Shown piece after piece: positions 9,366-16,842 of a DNA stretch of 64,000 nt. Location: assembly GCA_020544305.1 (NCBI GenBank), contig CP058667.1, forward strand, positions 62,001 to 126,000, read 5' to 3'. Within the stretch, counting starts at the first letter, position 1, and each line of letters opens with the position of its first letter. The position numbers were made by a program, and so were the translations under genes. The notes beneath the pieces were generated by a model that searched no databases, had not been told where the DNA came from, and saw nothing but the letters and a program-made list of their open reading frames with translations. This stretch comes from Staphylococcus taiwanensis (GTDB lineage Bacteria > Bacillota > Bacilli > Staphylococcales > Staphylococcaceae).

Positions 9366-9635
9366 ATGAACAAAGAGGATAGGGAAACTAAACTAACTAG
9401 TAATTTAAAACTTATAGGTGGAGTATTCGTTGTACTAAGTATCATATTACTTATTATACGTATAATTATTGATTCAATTTATGGTGGAACACATTTTGAA
9501 AAAACAAATGACATTTTAATAGCTATAGCCTTTTTTATAGGTTGCTTAGCATATTCTTTAGAGAAACGTATTGCATCAGCTATCTTTTTTGGTGTCCTAT
9601 TTATTTATTTCGTCCTTTCTTTGATAGGTATGTAA
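9366..9635 (+). CDS. Small membrane protein, unknown function
   Basis: An 89-residue protein with a charged N-terminus (MNKEDRETKLTSN) followed by three hydrophobic segments at about residues 16-33, 50-62 and 68-87. AAAGGGG lies 6-8 nt upstream of the ATG, so translation is plausible. I recognise no family. It stands alone in AT-rich DNA between copBL and another small membrane gene. Length and membrane topology are visible; any function is unknown. Confidence 0.65.
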   Translation: MNKEDRETKLTSNLKLIGGVFVVLSIILLIIRIIIDSIYGGTHFEKTNDILIAIAFFIGCLAYSLEKRIASAIFFGVLFIYFVLSLIGM

Positions 9636-9936
9636 TATATTAGTGTTTTAAGTAAATTTAATAATAAGTAAAAGATTTCATAAAGAAAAATGAAAATAGC
9701 TATTAGTAATGCAAAGCATGCTACTTATTAGAATATTTAAGGATAAATTAAGGGAATATTTAGATAGATTTAAGTCAAGTCAGCTAGTATTAAATTATAC
9801 GATGTATATAGATATCATTTTTAAGATAATTACTGATAAGAGTTTTTTAAACTATTTTGCAGGATATGATATCTTATTTGTTTCTATATTATTTTAAATA
9901 ATCCTTTTCATGCGTTTTTTAGGAGGACATTTATCC
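9636..9936. other. AT-rich spacer, no convincing gene
   Basis: About 300 bp. It contains a 62-codon open frame at 9709-9897 without a ribosome binding site or recognisable protein features, which I do not accept as a gene. AGGAGG at 9921 belongs to the next CDS. Confidence 0.5.
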
Positions 9937-10185
9937 ATGGATAAACTAATAAATTGGCTTTTACCCGTTATTATTATTGCTGTAGTTCTAGCAATTCAAT
10001 ATTTTATTTCGCAACATAAAGGCGGAATTTGGAAACTACTTGTGCCAGAAATTTTTACTATTACATTATTGGTACTACTTTTCTTAGAAAAAATAACAAT
10101 CGGTAGTTTTATTTTATATTTCATAATTGGAAGTCTAGCATTGCTCGGACAATCATTCCCATCAGAAAAGAATAATAATACTTAA
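9937..10185 (+). CDS. Small membrane protein, unknown function
   Basis: An 82-residue protein with three predicted membrane segments (about residues 7-22, 34-48 and 52-70) and a short polar tail ending in KNNNT. TAGGAGG lies 10 nt upstream of the ATG at 9937, which decides this start over an in-frame ATG at 9910 that precedes the site. The sequence is unlike the families I can name. A terminator follows immediately. It may be a holin-like or accessory membrane peptide, but nothing in the sequence proves it. Confidence 0.7.
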   Translation: MDKLINWLLPVIIIAVVLAIQYFISQHKGGIWKLLVPEIFTITLLVLLFLEKITIGSFILYFIIGSLALLGQSFPSEKNNNT

Positions 10186-10199
10186 TTTCAATAAAAAAT

Positions 10200-10237
10200 A
10201 TACGCTTAGGTACAGATAATTGTATCTAAGCGTATTT
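10200..10237. terminator. Terminator after the small membrane gene
   Basis: Arms ATACGCTTAG and CTAAGCGTAT, extendable with mismatches, with flanking A and T tracts. Confidence 0.8.
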
Positions 10238-10276
10238 GTATGTGTGAGTCATATTTTGAGTTTACGACATCTACAA

Positions 10277-10771
10277 TTATTTACTTTCAGTATTTTTATA
10301 TTTATAAACTAAGCTTTTAGGTAAGTGACAGTAGTCGTCAGGATAGCGTTCTAATCGGTTTTGATGCATTTCAGCACTTTTAACGTAGTTAGTGAGCGGT
10401 AAGACTTCGGTCGCTATAAGATGATGATCTTCTATAGCATCAATAAATGCTTGTGCTTCTTTAAGGTGTTTAGGATCTTCACTATATAAGCCAGTTCTAT
10501 ATTTTAAGCCTATGTCTTGGCCTTGTTGGTGAACACTATAAGGATCGATGATTTCGAATAAATAGCCCATTAAGTCAGTGACAGAAACTTTGTCAGGATC
10601 GAATTCTGTTTTAACGGCTTCCACATACCCATCATATTCTCCATCTAAAGTATTGGTAATCCCATTCGCTCTGCCACTAGTCGTATTGATAACGCCAGGC
10701 AGTGTGCGAATATATGCTTCTACACCATATAAACAACCGCCAGCTAAATAAACAGTTTCCATATTTTCCAC
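10277..10771 (-). CDS. Peptide methionine sulfoxide reductase MsrA, divergent active site
   Basis: A 164-residue MsrA-family protein. The catalytic Cys lies in AGGCLYGVEAY near residue 13, where most MsrA enzymes have GCFWGVE, so the Phe-Trp pair that packs against the substrate methyl group is Leu-Tyr. The conserved GYVEAV, FDP and IDPYSVHQQGQDIGLKYRTGLY blocks are present. The single later Cys in DDYCHLP could be the resolving cysteine. It reduces Met-S-sulfoxide in proteins using thioredoxin. It is monocistronic, starts after AAAGGAG, and has a Fur-like sequence upstream. It is probably a second MsrA rather than the housekeeping copy, which is inference. Confidence 0.88.
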   Translation of the reverse strand: MENMETVYLAGGCLYGVEAYIRTLPGVINTTSGRANGITNTLDGEYDGYVEAVKTEFDPDKVSVTDLMGYLFEIIDPYSVHQQGQDIGLKYRTGLYSEDPKHLKEAQAFIDAIEDHHLIATEVLPLTNYVKSAEMHQNRLERYPDDYCHLPKSLVYKYKNTESK

Positions 10772-10781
10772 TCCTTTAATT

Positions 10782-10800
10782 GATAACTATTCTCATTTAA
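10782..10800. promoter_or_regulatory. Possible Fur/PerR-like box upstream of the msrA-like gene
   Basis: GATAACTATTCTCATTTAA matches 13 of 19 positions of the classical Fur consensus. It lies 11 bp upstream of the msrA-like start codon, in the spacer to the HAD gene. The match is weak and could be chance in AT-rich DNA. Confidence 0.3.
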
Positions 10801-10969
10801 AATGATAACGAATTAGATTTGTTTATTCAAATAAGAAGGGGTATCATAGCGTCAAAAGGGTGTGGATATTTTAAATAAATTTAGCATACGCCCAGTTAAT
10901 ATAGCGATTGATATGTTATCGTTACTTTACTAGTTACAACAAATATAGTTAATAAACGAGGGGATAAAA

Positions 10970-11761
10970 ATGTTTAAGCTAGTTGTTACTTATATGGATG
11001 GAACATTTTTAAATTCAAAGAGTAGTTTCAATCGGGAAAAGTTTCAAAGCTTGTTAACGCTATTAAGAGATAAAGATATTCGTTTTGCTTTTTGCACGGG
11101 AAAGCAGAATGAGCGTGTGGACGCCATTGTGGGAGATTTAACGAAAGATGTGTTTATCATCGGAGATAGTGCGTCTCGAATTAAAATTAATGATATGAAT
11201 ATTTACGCTAAGACATTTAGTAATCAACTTGGATTAGAGTTGATTAAGGCAATTAAACACATCGATCAGAATTTAGTAATTATTGTTTGTACAGAAGGTA
11301 TGGCTTATGCTGAAAAACATATTTCTCAGAAAGAACAAGACATGGTTTTAGGCTCATATGAGAAAGTAACATTTTTAGAAGATTTAAATACGATAGATAC
11401 AGAGATGTTAAAGATTACGATCTTTGATTCACAAGGTCAGTGCTTTGAACATGTTAAAGGTCTAAACAAATATGAAGATGATCTCTATATCGTTGCTGCA
11501 GAAGAGAATTGGATAGATATTACACATAAAGATGTTGATAAAGGGAAGACCATTCGCTTTCTACAAAGTTTATTGAATATCAGTAGCGACCAAACGATTG
11601 TATTTGGGGATGGCTTAAACGATATTCCTTTATTTGAAAATGCACGATATAAAGTCGCGATGGACAATGCCTATCCAGAACTAAAACGTAAAGCCAATTT
11701 AATCTCGATTGATAATGATAGAGATGGTGTTATCGAAACATTGAACACATTGCTACGGTAA
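10970..11761 (+). CDS. Cof-type HAD hydrolase with lost nucleophile Asp
   Basis: A 263-residue protein of the Cof/HAD-IIB phosphatase class: N-terminal motif I, CTGK as motif II, Lys in DKGKTIRFL and GDGLNDIPLF as motifs III/IV. Motif I should read DxDGT, but here it is YMDGT: codon 8 is TAT (Tyr) instead of GAT (Asp), a single transversion. The Asp nucleophile that forms the phospho-enzyme is therefore missing, while Asp10 remains. The rest of the frame is intact. It is either a recently inactivated phosphatase, a non-catalytic phosphosugar-binding protein, or a sequencing error. The start is supported by GAGGGG upstream; it is monocistronic. Confidence 0.88.
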   Translation: MFKLVVTYMDGTFLNSKSSFNREKFQSLLTLLRDKDIRFAFCTGKQNERVDAIVGDLTKDVFIIGDSASRIKINDMNIYAKTFSNQLGLELIKAIKHIDQNLVIIVCTEGMAYAEKHISQKEQDMVLGSYEKVTFLEDLNTIDTEMLKITIFDSQGQCFEHVKGLNKYEDDLYIVAAEENWIDITHKDVDKGKTIRFLQSLLNISSDQTIVFGDGLNDIPLFENARYKVAMDNAYPELKRKANLISIDNDRDGVIETLNTLLR

Positions 11762-11847
11762 TTATTTATGATATGAATTGGCTCATTGGCTAGTTGGAAA
11801 TCCATCGTTAAGTGATACGTAAACGATATAAAAATCTTATTAATTGC

Positions 11848-11878
11848 TTGCCATAGAGTTCACTCCATAGTTTATAGT
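11848..11878 (+). promoter_or_regulatory. MerR-type promoter of the aldo/keto reductase
   Basis: A -35 TTGCCA (11848-11853) and -10 TATAGT (11873-11878) are separated by 19 bp, the long spacer typical of MerR-activated promoters. The spacer holds the dyad AGAGTTCACTCC, nearly the same as the dyad upstream of the MerR-linked MFS gene at 53190. Confidence 0.7.
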
Positions 11879-11907
11879 GAGATTATTAAATTCAGGGAGT
11901 TGAAATA

Positions 11908-12756
11908 ATGGAAACTGTAAAAATAGATAAAGACGTTGAAATTCCAGTGTTAGGATTTGGTGTGTATCAAATTCCACCAGAAGAAACAAAAACAGCGGTT
12001 GAGAATGCAATTAAAGTTGGTTATAGACATATTGATACTGCGCAAGCTTATTTAAATGAAACAGAGGTTGGAGAAGGTATCAAAGCTTCTGGTATTGATA
12101 GAGAAGAACTATTTATTACGACAAAAGTTTGGATAGAAAATGTGAATTATGAAGATACATTAAAATCGATTGAACGCTCACTACAAAGACTGGATATGGA
12201 TTATATAGACTTAGTACTTATTCATCAACCGTATAATGATGTTTATGGTTCATGGAAAGCACTTGAAGAATTAAAAGAAAGTGGCAAAATCAGAGCAATC
12301 GGTGTATCTAACTTTGGTGTTGATCGCGTTGTAGATTTAGGACTTCATAATAAAGTAGCGCCTCAAGTGAACCAAATTGAAATTAATCCTTTCCATCAAC
12401 AAGAAGAACATGTGACTGCATTACAAAAAGAAAATGTCGTTGTAGAAGCTTGGGCACCTTTTGCTGAAGGTAGAAATAATTTATTCCAAAATGAAGTTTT
12501 AAAAGAAATTGGAGATAAATATAATAAATCCATTGCTCAAGTGGTATTAAGATGGCTGATTGAACGTGGCATTGTAGTACTAGCGAAATCAGTTAATCCA
12601 GAAAGAATGGCTCAGAACATTGATGTATTTGACTTCAAATTAACTCATGAAGATAAAAACAAAATCGCTACATTAGAACAAAGTAACAGCCAATTTTTCT
12701 CACATGCAGATCCAGAGATGATCAAATTCCTGTCTAGCAGAAAATTGAATGTATAA
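11908..12756 (+). CDS. Aldo/keto reductase (AKR5-like)
   Basis: A 282-residue TIM-barrel NADPH-dependent reductase. The catalytic tetrad is visible: Asp in HIDTAQAY, Tyr in AYLNETEVG, Lys in TTKVW and His in LVLIHQP. Cofactor-binding elements include GVSNFG, NQIEINPFHQ and VVLAKSVNPERM. It reduces aldehydes and ketones, possibly methylglyoxal or 2,5-diketo sugars as in AKR5 enzymes. GGGAG lies upstream of the ATG. It is monocistronic, with a terminator downstream and a MerR-type promoter upstream, suggesting induction by electrophiles such as aldehydes or quinones. Confidence 0.95.
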   Translation: METVKIDKDVEIPVLGFGVYQIPPEETKTAVENAIKVGYRHIDTAQAYLNETEVGEGIKASGIDREELFITTKVWIENVNYEDTLKSIERSLQRLDMDYIDLVLIHQPYNDVYGSWKALEELKESGKIRAIGVSNFGVDRVVDLGLHNKVAPQVNQIEINPFHQQEEHVTALQKENVVVEAWAPFAEGRNNLFQNEVLKEIGDKYNKSIAQVVLRWLIERGIVVLAKSVNPERMAQNIDVFDFKLTHEDKNKIATLEQSNSQFFSHADPEMIKFLSSRKLNV

Positions 12757-12768
12757 AAAATCCTAATT

Positions 12769-12810
12769 AAAAGGCTTATGTCATAAATAAAATATGATAT
12801 AAGTCTTTTT
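12769..12810 (+). terminator. Terminator after the aldo/keto reductase
   Basis: AAAAGGCTTATGTCATA pairs with TATGATATAAGTCTTTTT with few mismatches and ends in a T-run. Confidence 0.75.
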
Positions 12811-12913
12811 ATATAGTTAAATTCATAGAGAAAGTATTCAACTTAATACAAATTCTGTTTGTCGATAAGTTGTTTGTGACTGTTGTATAATATTACTATT
12901 AGGAGGCGATAAT

Positions 12914-13072
12914 ATGATTACAATTGACTCAAAAGTTAACAAACAAATCGCTAAAAATCTTTCGCTTGAAGGTATGACAGTTACAAAAGAACAACAAAAG
13001 CAAATACTTGATGTTATAAATAATAAGAATAAAATTACGAATGAATTGATTCGTAAAATTGCGTTCAAATAA
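12914..13072 (+). CDS. Small antitoxin, VbhA-like (Fic partner)
   Basis: A 52-residue protein with AGGAGG 8 nt upstream of the ATG. The segment LSLEGMTVTKEQQKQILDVI followed by a short helix around NELIRKIAFK resembles the VbhA antitoxin domain, in which an inhibitory helix blocks Fic-type AMP-transferases; a canonical inhibitory S/TxxxE/DGN/NG motif is not evident. Its stop codon overlaps the ATG of the next frame (TAATG), the usual translational coupling of toxin-antitoxin pairs. The family assignment rests on motif resemblance and context and needs a profile search. The downstream toxin is only a fragment, so this is probably an orphaned antitoxin. Confidence 0.6.
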   Translation: MITIDSKVNKQIAKNLSLEGMTVTKEQQKQILDVINNKNKITNELIRKIAFK

Positions 13073-13194
13073 TGAAATATAGAGCAACGTTTCAAGACGA
13101 ATATCTTATTAATTTGAATATACTTGGCGCTGAAATAATAGAAGAATTCGAGCAACTTGAGAAAGTTGCTTTTATCTTGTTGAAGGTTTATTAG
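13072..13194 (+). pseudogene. Truncated Fic-like toxin remnant
   Basis: The frame begins at the ATG overlapping the upstream stop codon and runs only 40 codons. Its start, MKYRATFQDEYLINLNILGA, and the later EEFEQLEK resemble the N-terminus of Fic/DOC-family proteins that follow VbhA-type antitoxins. The catalytic core HxFxxGNGR is absent in all frames before the next gene, so most of the protein is missing. It would be non-catalytic. The alternative is an unrelated 40-residue peptide; the overlap with the antitoxin-like frame favours a decayed toxin. Confidence 0.5.
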
Positions 13195-13222
13195 AACTAG
13201 TATTTTCATTCAGTATCTTAGC

Positions 13223-13621
13223 TTATTTAATATTTCCGATTCCATTTAAGTTTTCGTTATATGGATGAGTAAGTTCGTTGCAAGTAATGACTTTACCTTC
13301 TTCGTTAAAAGTAAATTCTGCATATACTTCGATTTTCCCAATAAATCCATCTTTTTTCTCAACGTCCACATCATAGCGCAGGAAAACTTTATTTTTATCT
13401 TCATCAATCATCATAGTTTTGAAAGTATCTATAGATAACTTAATCACTATTTCTTTAAGTTAGTCTAAATGGTCAGCAAACGCTTTGATATTTGATGTGC
13501 TATAATCGGTCGTTTGAATATAATTAGAGTCAAAGTAATGATCTATCTTTGTAGTATTTAGATTGATTAGTATGTCTTGATATAAGTCTTCTATAGTATT
13601 TTTTAAGATTTCTTTATTCAT
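13223..13621 (-). pseudogene. NTF2/SnoaL-like protein interrupted by one in-frame stop
   Basis: Reading the minus strand from the ATG at 13621 (GGAGG 5-9 nt upstream) gives 53 residues, MNKEILKNTIEDLYQDILINL onward, then a TAA at 13460-13462, after which the same frame continues without interruption for 78 more residues to 13223. The joined sequence of about 132 residues has the features of a small NTF2-like fold (aromatic YFDSNYIQ, then an alternating strand pattern in FLRYDVDVEKKDG). The stop is most simply a CAA-to-TAA change. The downstream half has a GTG at 13447 but no convincing ribosome site. Function unknown. Confidence 0.75.
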
Positions 13622-13639
13622 ATACTCCTCCATAAATTT

Positions 13640-13985
13640 TTATATTTCATTTCTATACTAACTACTTATGATACTAAATAAAAGAAATTGGATATGGTTA
13701 AATGTTGATTTATTTAAAATCGTATTCACTCGTTCTGCTTCTAAATTGACTTTATAGCACTCACTTCGATGATAGATTGATAGAAATTTTCAAAACAGCT
13801 ATGTTTTTAATATTTCATGATTTAACAACGCTTTATAAATCTTTTATCTCAATTACTTATCAAAAAGGAAATCTAATAATTTATTTGTTAAGCTAAAAAT
13901 ATATGTAATTATATTTTGAGTATTTATATGAAATTATTTGCTAGCAAAGAAGATATCAATAATAAAATAAATTACTTTATTAATT
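13640..13985. other. Gene-free AT-rich region
   Basis: About 345 bp between a broken NTF2-like gene and the M23-like gene. No frame, hairpin or repeat stands out on either strand, consistent with decayed DNA. GGAGG at 13986 belongs to the next gene. Confidence 0.5.
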
Positions 13986-13997
13986 GGAGGTTATTTT

Positions 13998-14846
13998 ATC
14001 AAAGTAAGCGATTGTATCAATGGTATTGAAACGAATGATTATAAGCTCATATATCAACATTTAGATGATGAATTTAAAGATAAACTAAAGAAGCGGCCAT
14101 TAAAGAAGGTTATTTACCAATATAAAGGTGATGCACATGAACTGTATAAGCAACTAGAATTAAACCATTCAATTCGGTACATATACATAAGTAAAGATCA
14201 TGCTTGGGGCGTTGCAATTACGCTTCACAAAGAAACGACGAAGATATTAGGCTTGTTACTTATACCCATTCACAACCAAATTGAACAACGTTTTACCGAT
14301 TTGAATTATTACATGCCTATAGATTGTGAATGGAAAGTTACTTGGGGTGGAGATACGTTACTTACGAACTATCATAGTGATGTGCCTTCCCAAAAATATG
14401 CTTATGATTTGTTGATTGAAAAGGACAATAAGACATTCGCTGGTGAAGGTACTACTAATGAAGACTATTTTGCGTTTAATCAGAACGTTGTTGCGCCTCA
14501 ATCTGGTGTAGTAGTTGATGTGCGTAATAGTGTTAATGATAACCGACCTGGAATAATGAATGACAATCGGTTATTAGGCAATTACGTCATTATTCGTCAC
14601 GGGGAACAAGAGTATAGTTTAATCGCTCACTTTATGCATCACTCCGTAGTGGTGACGCCTGGTCAAAGTGTGAATAGTGGTGATTTTTTAGGAAAATGTG
14701 GTAACTCAGGACATTCTTCAGAACCACATATTCACTTTCAAGTGATGAATACACCATTATTATATGAAGATTGTATATCTAAGAAAATTAAATTTTTAAA
14801 TTTAGAGGATCCTATCATTGGTGATCAAGTAACAGGACAAATTTAA
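13998..14846 (+). CDS. M23-like (LytM domain) protein with apparent ATC start
   Basis: The frame encodes 282 residues if begun at ATC 13998, which lies 7 nt after a perfect GGAGG (13986-13990); no ATG, GTG or TTG occurs at that position, and the first ATG in frame is at 14253, 85 codons later and without a ribosome site. The C-terminal half is an M23/LytM-like domain: QKYAYDLLI, GVVVDV, YVIIRHG, YSLIAHFMHHS and the closing HIHF motif. The usual first zinc ligand His (HxxxD) appears to be Lys in QKYAYD, so it may be a degenerate, non-catalytic member. No signal peptide or membrane anchor is seen. Probably a mutated ATG start. Confidence 0.75.
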   Translation: MKVSDCINGIETNDYKLIYQHLDDEFKDKLKKRPLKKVIYQYKGDAHELYKQLELNHSIRYIYISKDHAWGVAITLHKETTKILGLLLIPIHNQIEQRFTDLNYYMPIDCEWKVTWGGDTLLTNYHSDVPSQKYAYDLLIEKDNKTFAGEGTTNEDYFAFNQNVVAPQSGVVVDVRNSVNDNRPGIMNDNRLLGNYVIIRHGEQEYSLIAHFMHHSVVVTPGQSVNSGDFLGKCGNSGHSSEPHIHFQVMNTPLLYEDCISKKIKFLNLEDPIIGDQVTGQI

Positions 14847-14977
14847 TATTATGAGTTAGAGATTGGATTTTACATATGTAATCGCAATTTAAGCTATATT
14901 TAAAGGGATTTAAAACGGACTCAACAGAAATCATTTAGAATACTAGAATAAATATCATTCAAAAAGGAGCGTTATCT

Positions 14978-15502
14978 TTGGAAGAAATTAATCTGTTAGA
15001 AGATAAGAAGTTACTGAATAAATTGGCTATATATTCTTATATTAGTTTTGTTGTTTTTGGAATTATATTCTATATTATTATGCAATTTTCAGATACACCT
15101 AAATTTTTTGATTCTTTAATATTCAATGCACTTTTTGTGATCATTCTTTTAGTACTTATGTTTACAGTGCATGAATGTATCCACGGTGTGTTTTTCAAAT
15201 TATTCTCACCAAAGAATAAAGTCTATTTTGGAACGGCGAGTGGAATGCTTTATTGTGCCATACCAGGCGGAAGATTTACGAGATTAACATTTACAATCAG
15301 CAGTATTATGCCGTTTGTAATTATTACGGCTATATTTATCGTTACGCTATTTTTAGGATGGTTTCCACGTGGACTCTTTTTCTTCTTCGCTACGTTTCAT
15401 GCAGGGTGTTGCATGGGCGACTTTTATTGGGTTTGGAAAATGTTCAAAGCACCTAAAAATGCAACAATAGAAACGACAGATAAAGGGATTATCATTCACT
15501 AA
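14978..15502 (+). CDS. DUF3267 membrane zincin-like protein
   Basis: A 174-residue protein with about four membrane segments (residues 17-37, 48-65, 105-128 and 128-145). The end of the second segment carries FTVHECIHGVFF, an HEXXH zinc-protease-like motif at about residues 67-71, as in the DUF3267 family of putative membrane metallopeptidases. AAAGGAG lies 7 nt before the TTG start. Family members are uncharacterised; proteolysis is suggested only by the motif. The gene is monocistronic and convergent with dus. Confidence 0.8.
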   Translation: MEEINLLEDKKLLNKLAIYSYISFVVFGIIFYIIMQFSDTPKFFDSLIFNALFVIILLVLMFTVHECIHGVFFKLFSPKNKVYFGTASGMLYCAIPGGRFTRLTFTISSIMPFVIITAIFIVTLFLGWFPRGLFFFFATFHAGCCMGDFYWVWKMFKAPKNATIETTDKGIIIH

Positions 15503-15596
15503 GCAATATGATTTGAAAGTGAGTGAGTAAATCAATGCGAACAAATACAAATAAAAACTATAAATCAGTAGCATTATCCTAAATAGCTACACAAAA

Positions 15597-15628
15597 AATC
15601 CCCTCACCACTATAAAGGTGAGGGGATT
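15597..15628. terminator. Bidirectional terminator between DUF3267 and dus genes
   Basis: Perfect 12-bp arms AATCCCCTCACC and GGTGAGGGGATT with an 8-nt loop, preceded by A6. Confidence 0.9.
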
Positions 15629-15647
15629 GCTATGTGTAACTGAATGA

Positions 15648-16628
15648 TTATGATTCTACATTGTCTTTTCGTTGAGCTTCAAATTCGTCAAGTAATGCGC
15701 GTGCTTCGTCTACGGTTTCGGTGCTCATCAATTGATGGCGTAGTTGGCTTGCACCTTTAATGCCTCGAATGTAGATTTTAAAGAATCTGCGTAACGCTTT
15801 GAATTGTTGTGTTTCTTCAGTCGCATGCTTTTCGAATAATGTTAAATGCAATCTGAACAAGTCTATGAGTTCGTCACTTGTATGTTCGCGGGGTTCCTTT
15901 TCAAAGGCAAAAGGATTATGGAAGATACCTCTACCAATCATGACCCCATCAACCCCATATTTAGTAGCCAGTTCCATACCTGTTTGTCTGTCTGGAATAT
16001 CACCATTAATCGTTAACAATGTTTGAGGTGCGATTTCGTCACGCATCGTTTTGATTGCCTCGATTAATTCCCAGTGTGCATCTACTTTACTCATTTCTTT
16101 ACGTGTACGAAGATGGATAGATAGATTTGCGATGTCTTGTTCAAAGACGTGTTTTAACCAATCTCTCCATTCATCAATATCATAATAGCCAAGGCGTGTC
16201 TTAACGCTTACAGGTAAACCACCAGCTTTTGTTGCTTGAATTATTTCAGCGGCAACTTCAGGTCGAAGAATTAAGCCTGACCCTTTACCTTTTTTGGCAA
16301 CGTTCGCAACTGGACATCCCATATTTAAATCAATGCCTTTAAAGCCCATTTCTGCTAAGCCGAAACTCATTTGACGGAATTGCTCTGGTTTGTCACCCCA
16401 AATATGTGCGACCATAGGTTGTTCGTCTTCGCTAAACGTTAAGCGTCCACGCACGCTATGAATACCTTCTGGATGGCAGTAACTCTCTGTATTTGTGAAT
16501 TCAGTGAAGAAGACATCGGGTCTAGCAGCTTCACTCACAACGTGACGAAAGACGATATCTGTAACGTCTTCCATAGGTGCCAAAATAAAAAATGGACGTG
16601 GCAATTCACTCCAAAAATTTTCTTTCAT
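15648..16628 (-). CDS. dus: tRNA-dihydrouridine synthase
   Basis: A 326-residue FMN enzyme. It opens with [11 protein letters not shown], the flavin-binding start of Dus proteins, has the catalytic Cys in [22 protein letters not shown] near residue 105, SVKTRLG, and the FMN phosphate site [14 protein letters not shown] near residue 233. It reduces uridines in the tRNA D-loop with NADPH. In staphylococci two dus genes are usual, and which positions this one modifies cannot be read here. It is a single gene between two terminators, with an AAAGAAGAAGG stretch upstream of the ATG as ribosome site. Confidence 0.95.
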   Translation of the reverse strand: MKENFWSELPRPFFILAPMEDVTDIVFRHVVSEAARPDVFFTEFTNTESYCHPEGIHSVRGRLTFSEDEQPMVAHIWGDKPEQFRQMSFGLAEMGFKGIDLNMGCPVANVAKKGKGSGLILRPEVAAEIIQATKAGGLPVSVKTRLGYYDIDEWRDWLKHVFEQDIANLSIHLRTRKEMSKVDAHWELIEAIKTMRDEIAPQTLLTINGDIPDRQTGMELATKYGVDGVMIGRGIFHNPFAFEKEPREHTSDELIDLFRLHLTLFEKHATEETQQFKALRRFFKIYIRGIKGASQLRHQLMSTETVDEARALLDEFEAQRKDNVES

Positions 16629-16771
16629 AATATATTTAAACCTTCTTCTTTCGTATTATCTCGAATTTTTATGCATGATGATATTACCATAAATAGGGAA
16701 CTTATACAAAAGGAATTTGACCATTCACAGTAATGGTTGAGGTAGGTCTACGAGTAGTCTAAAACAAATAA

Positions 16772-16807
16772 AAGGTGGGGACAAATTTAGAATGTCTCCA
16801 CCTTTAT
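16772..16807 (-). terminator. Terminator after the zinc-binding lipoprotein gene
   Basis: AAAGGTGGGGACA and TGTCTCCACCTTT form a near-perfect 13-bp stem around a 9-10-nt loop, 36 bp beyond the stop codon at 16843. Confidence 0.8.
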
Positions 16808-16842
16808 GAATTACTTAAACCACGCACATATAGCAGATATTA

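Noticed and set aside
9709..9897. 62-codon open frame between two small membrane genes
   Set aside because: No ribosome binding site, AT-driven composition and no protein-like pattern; probably chance.
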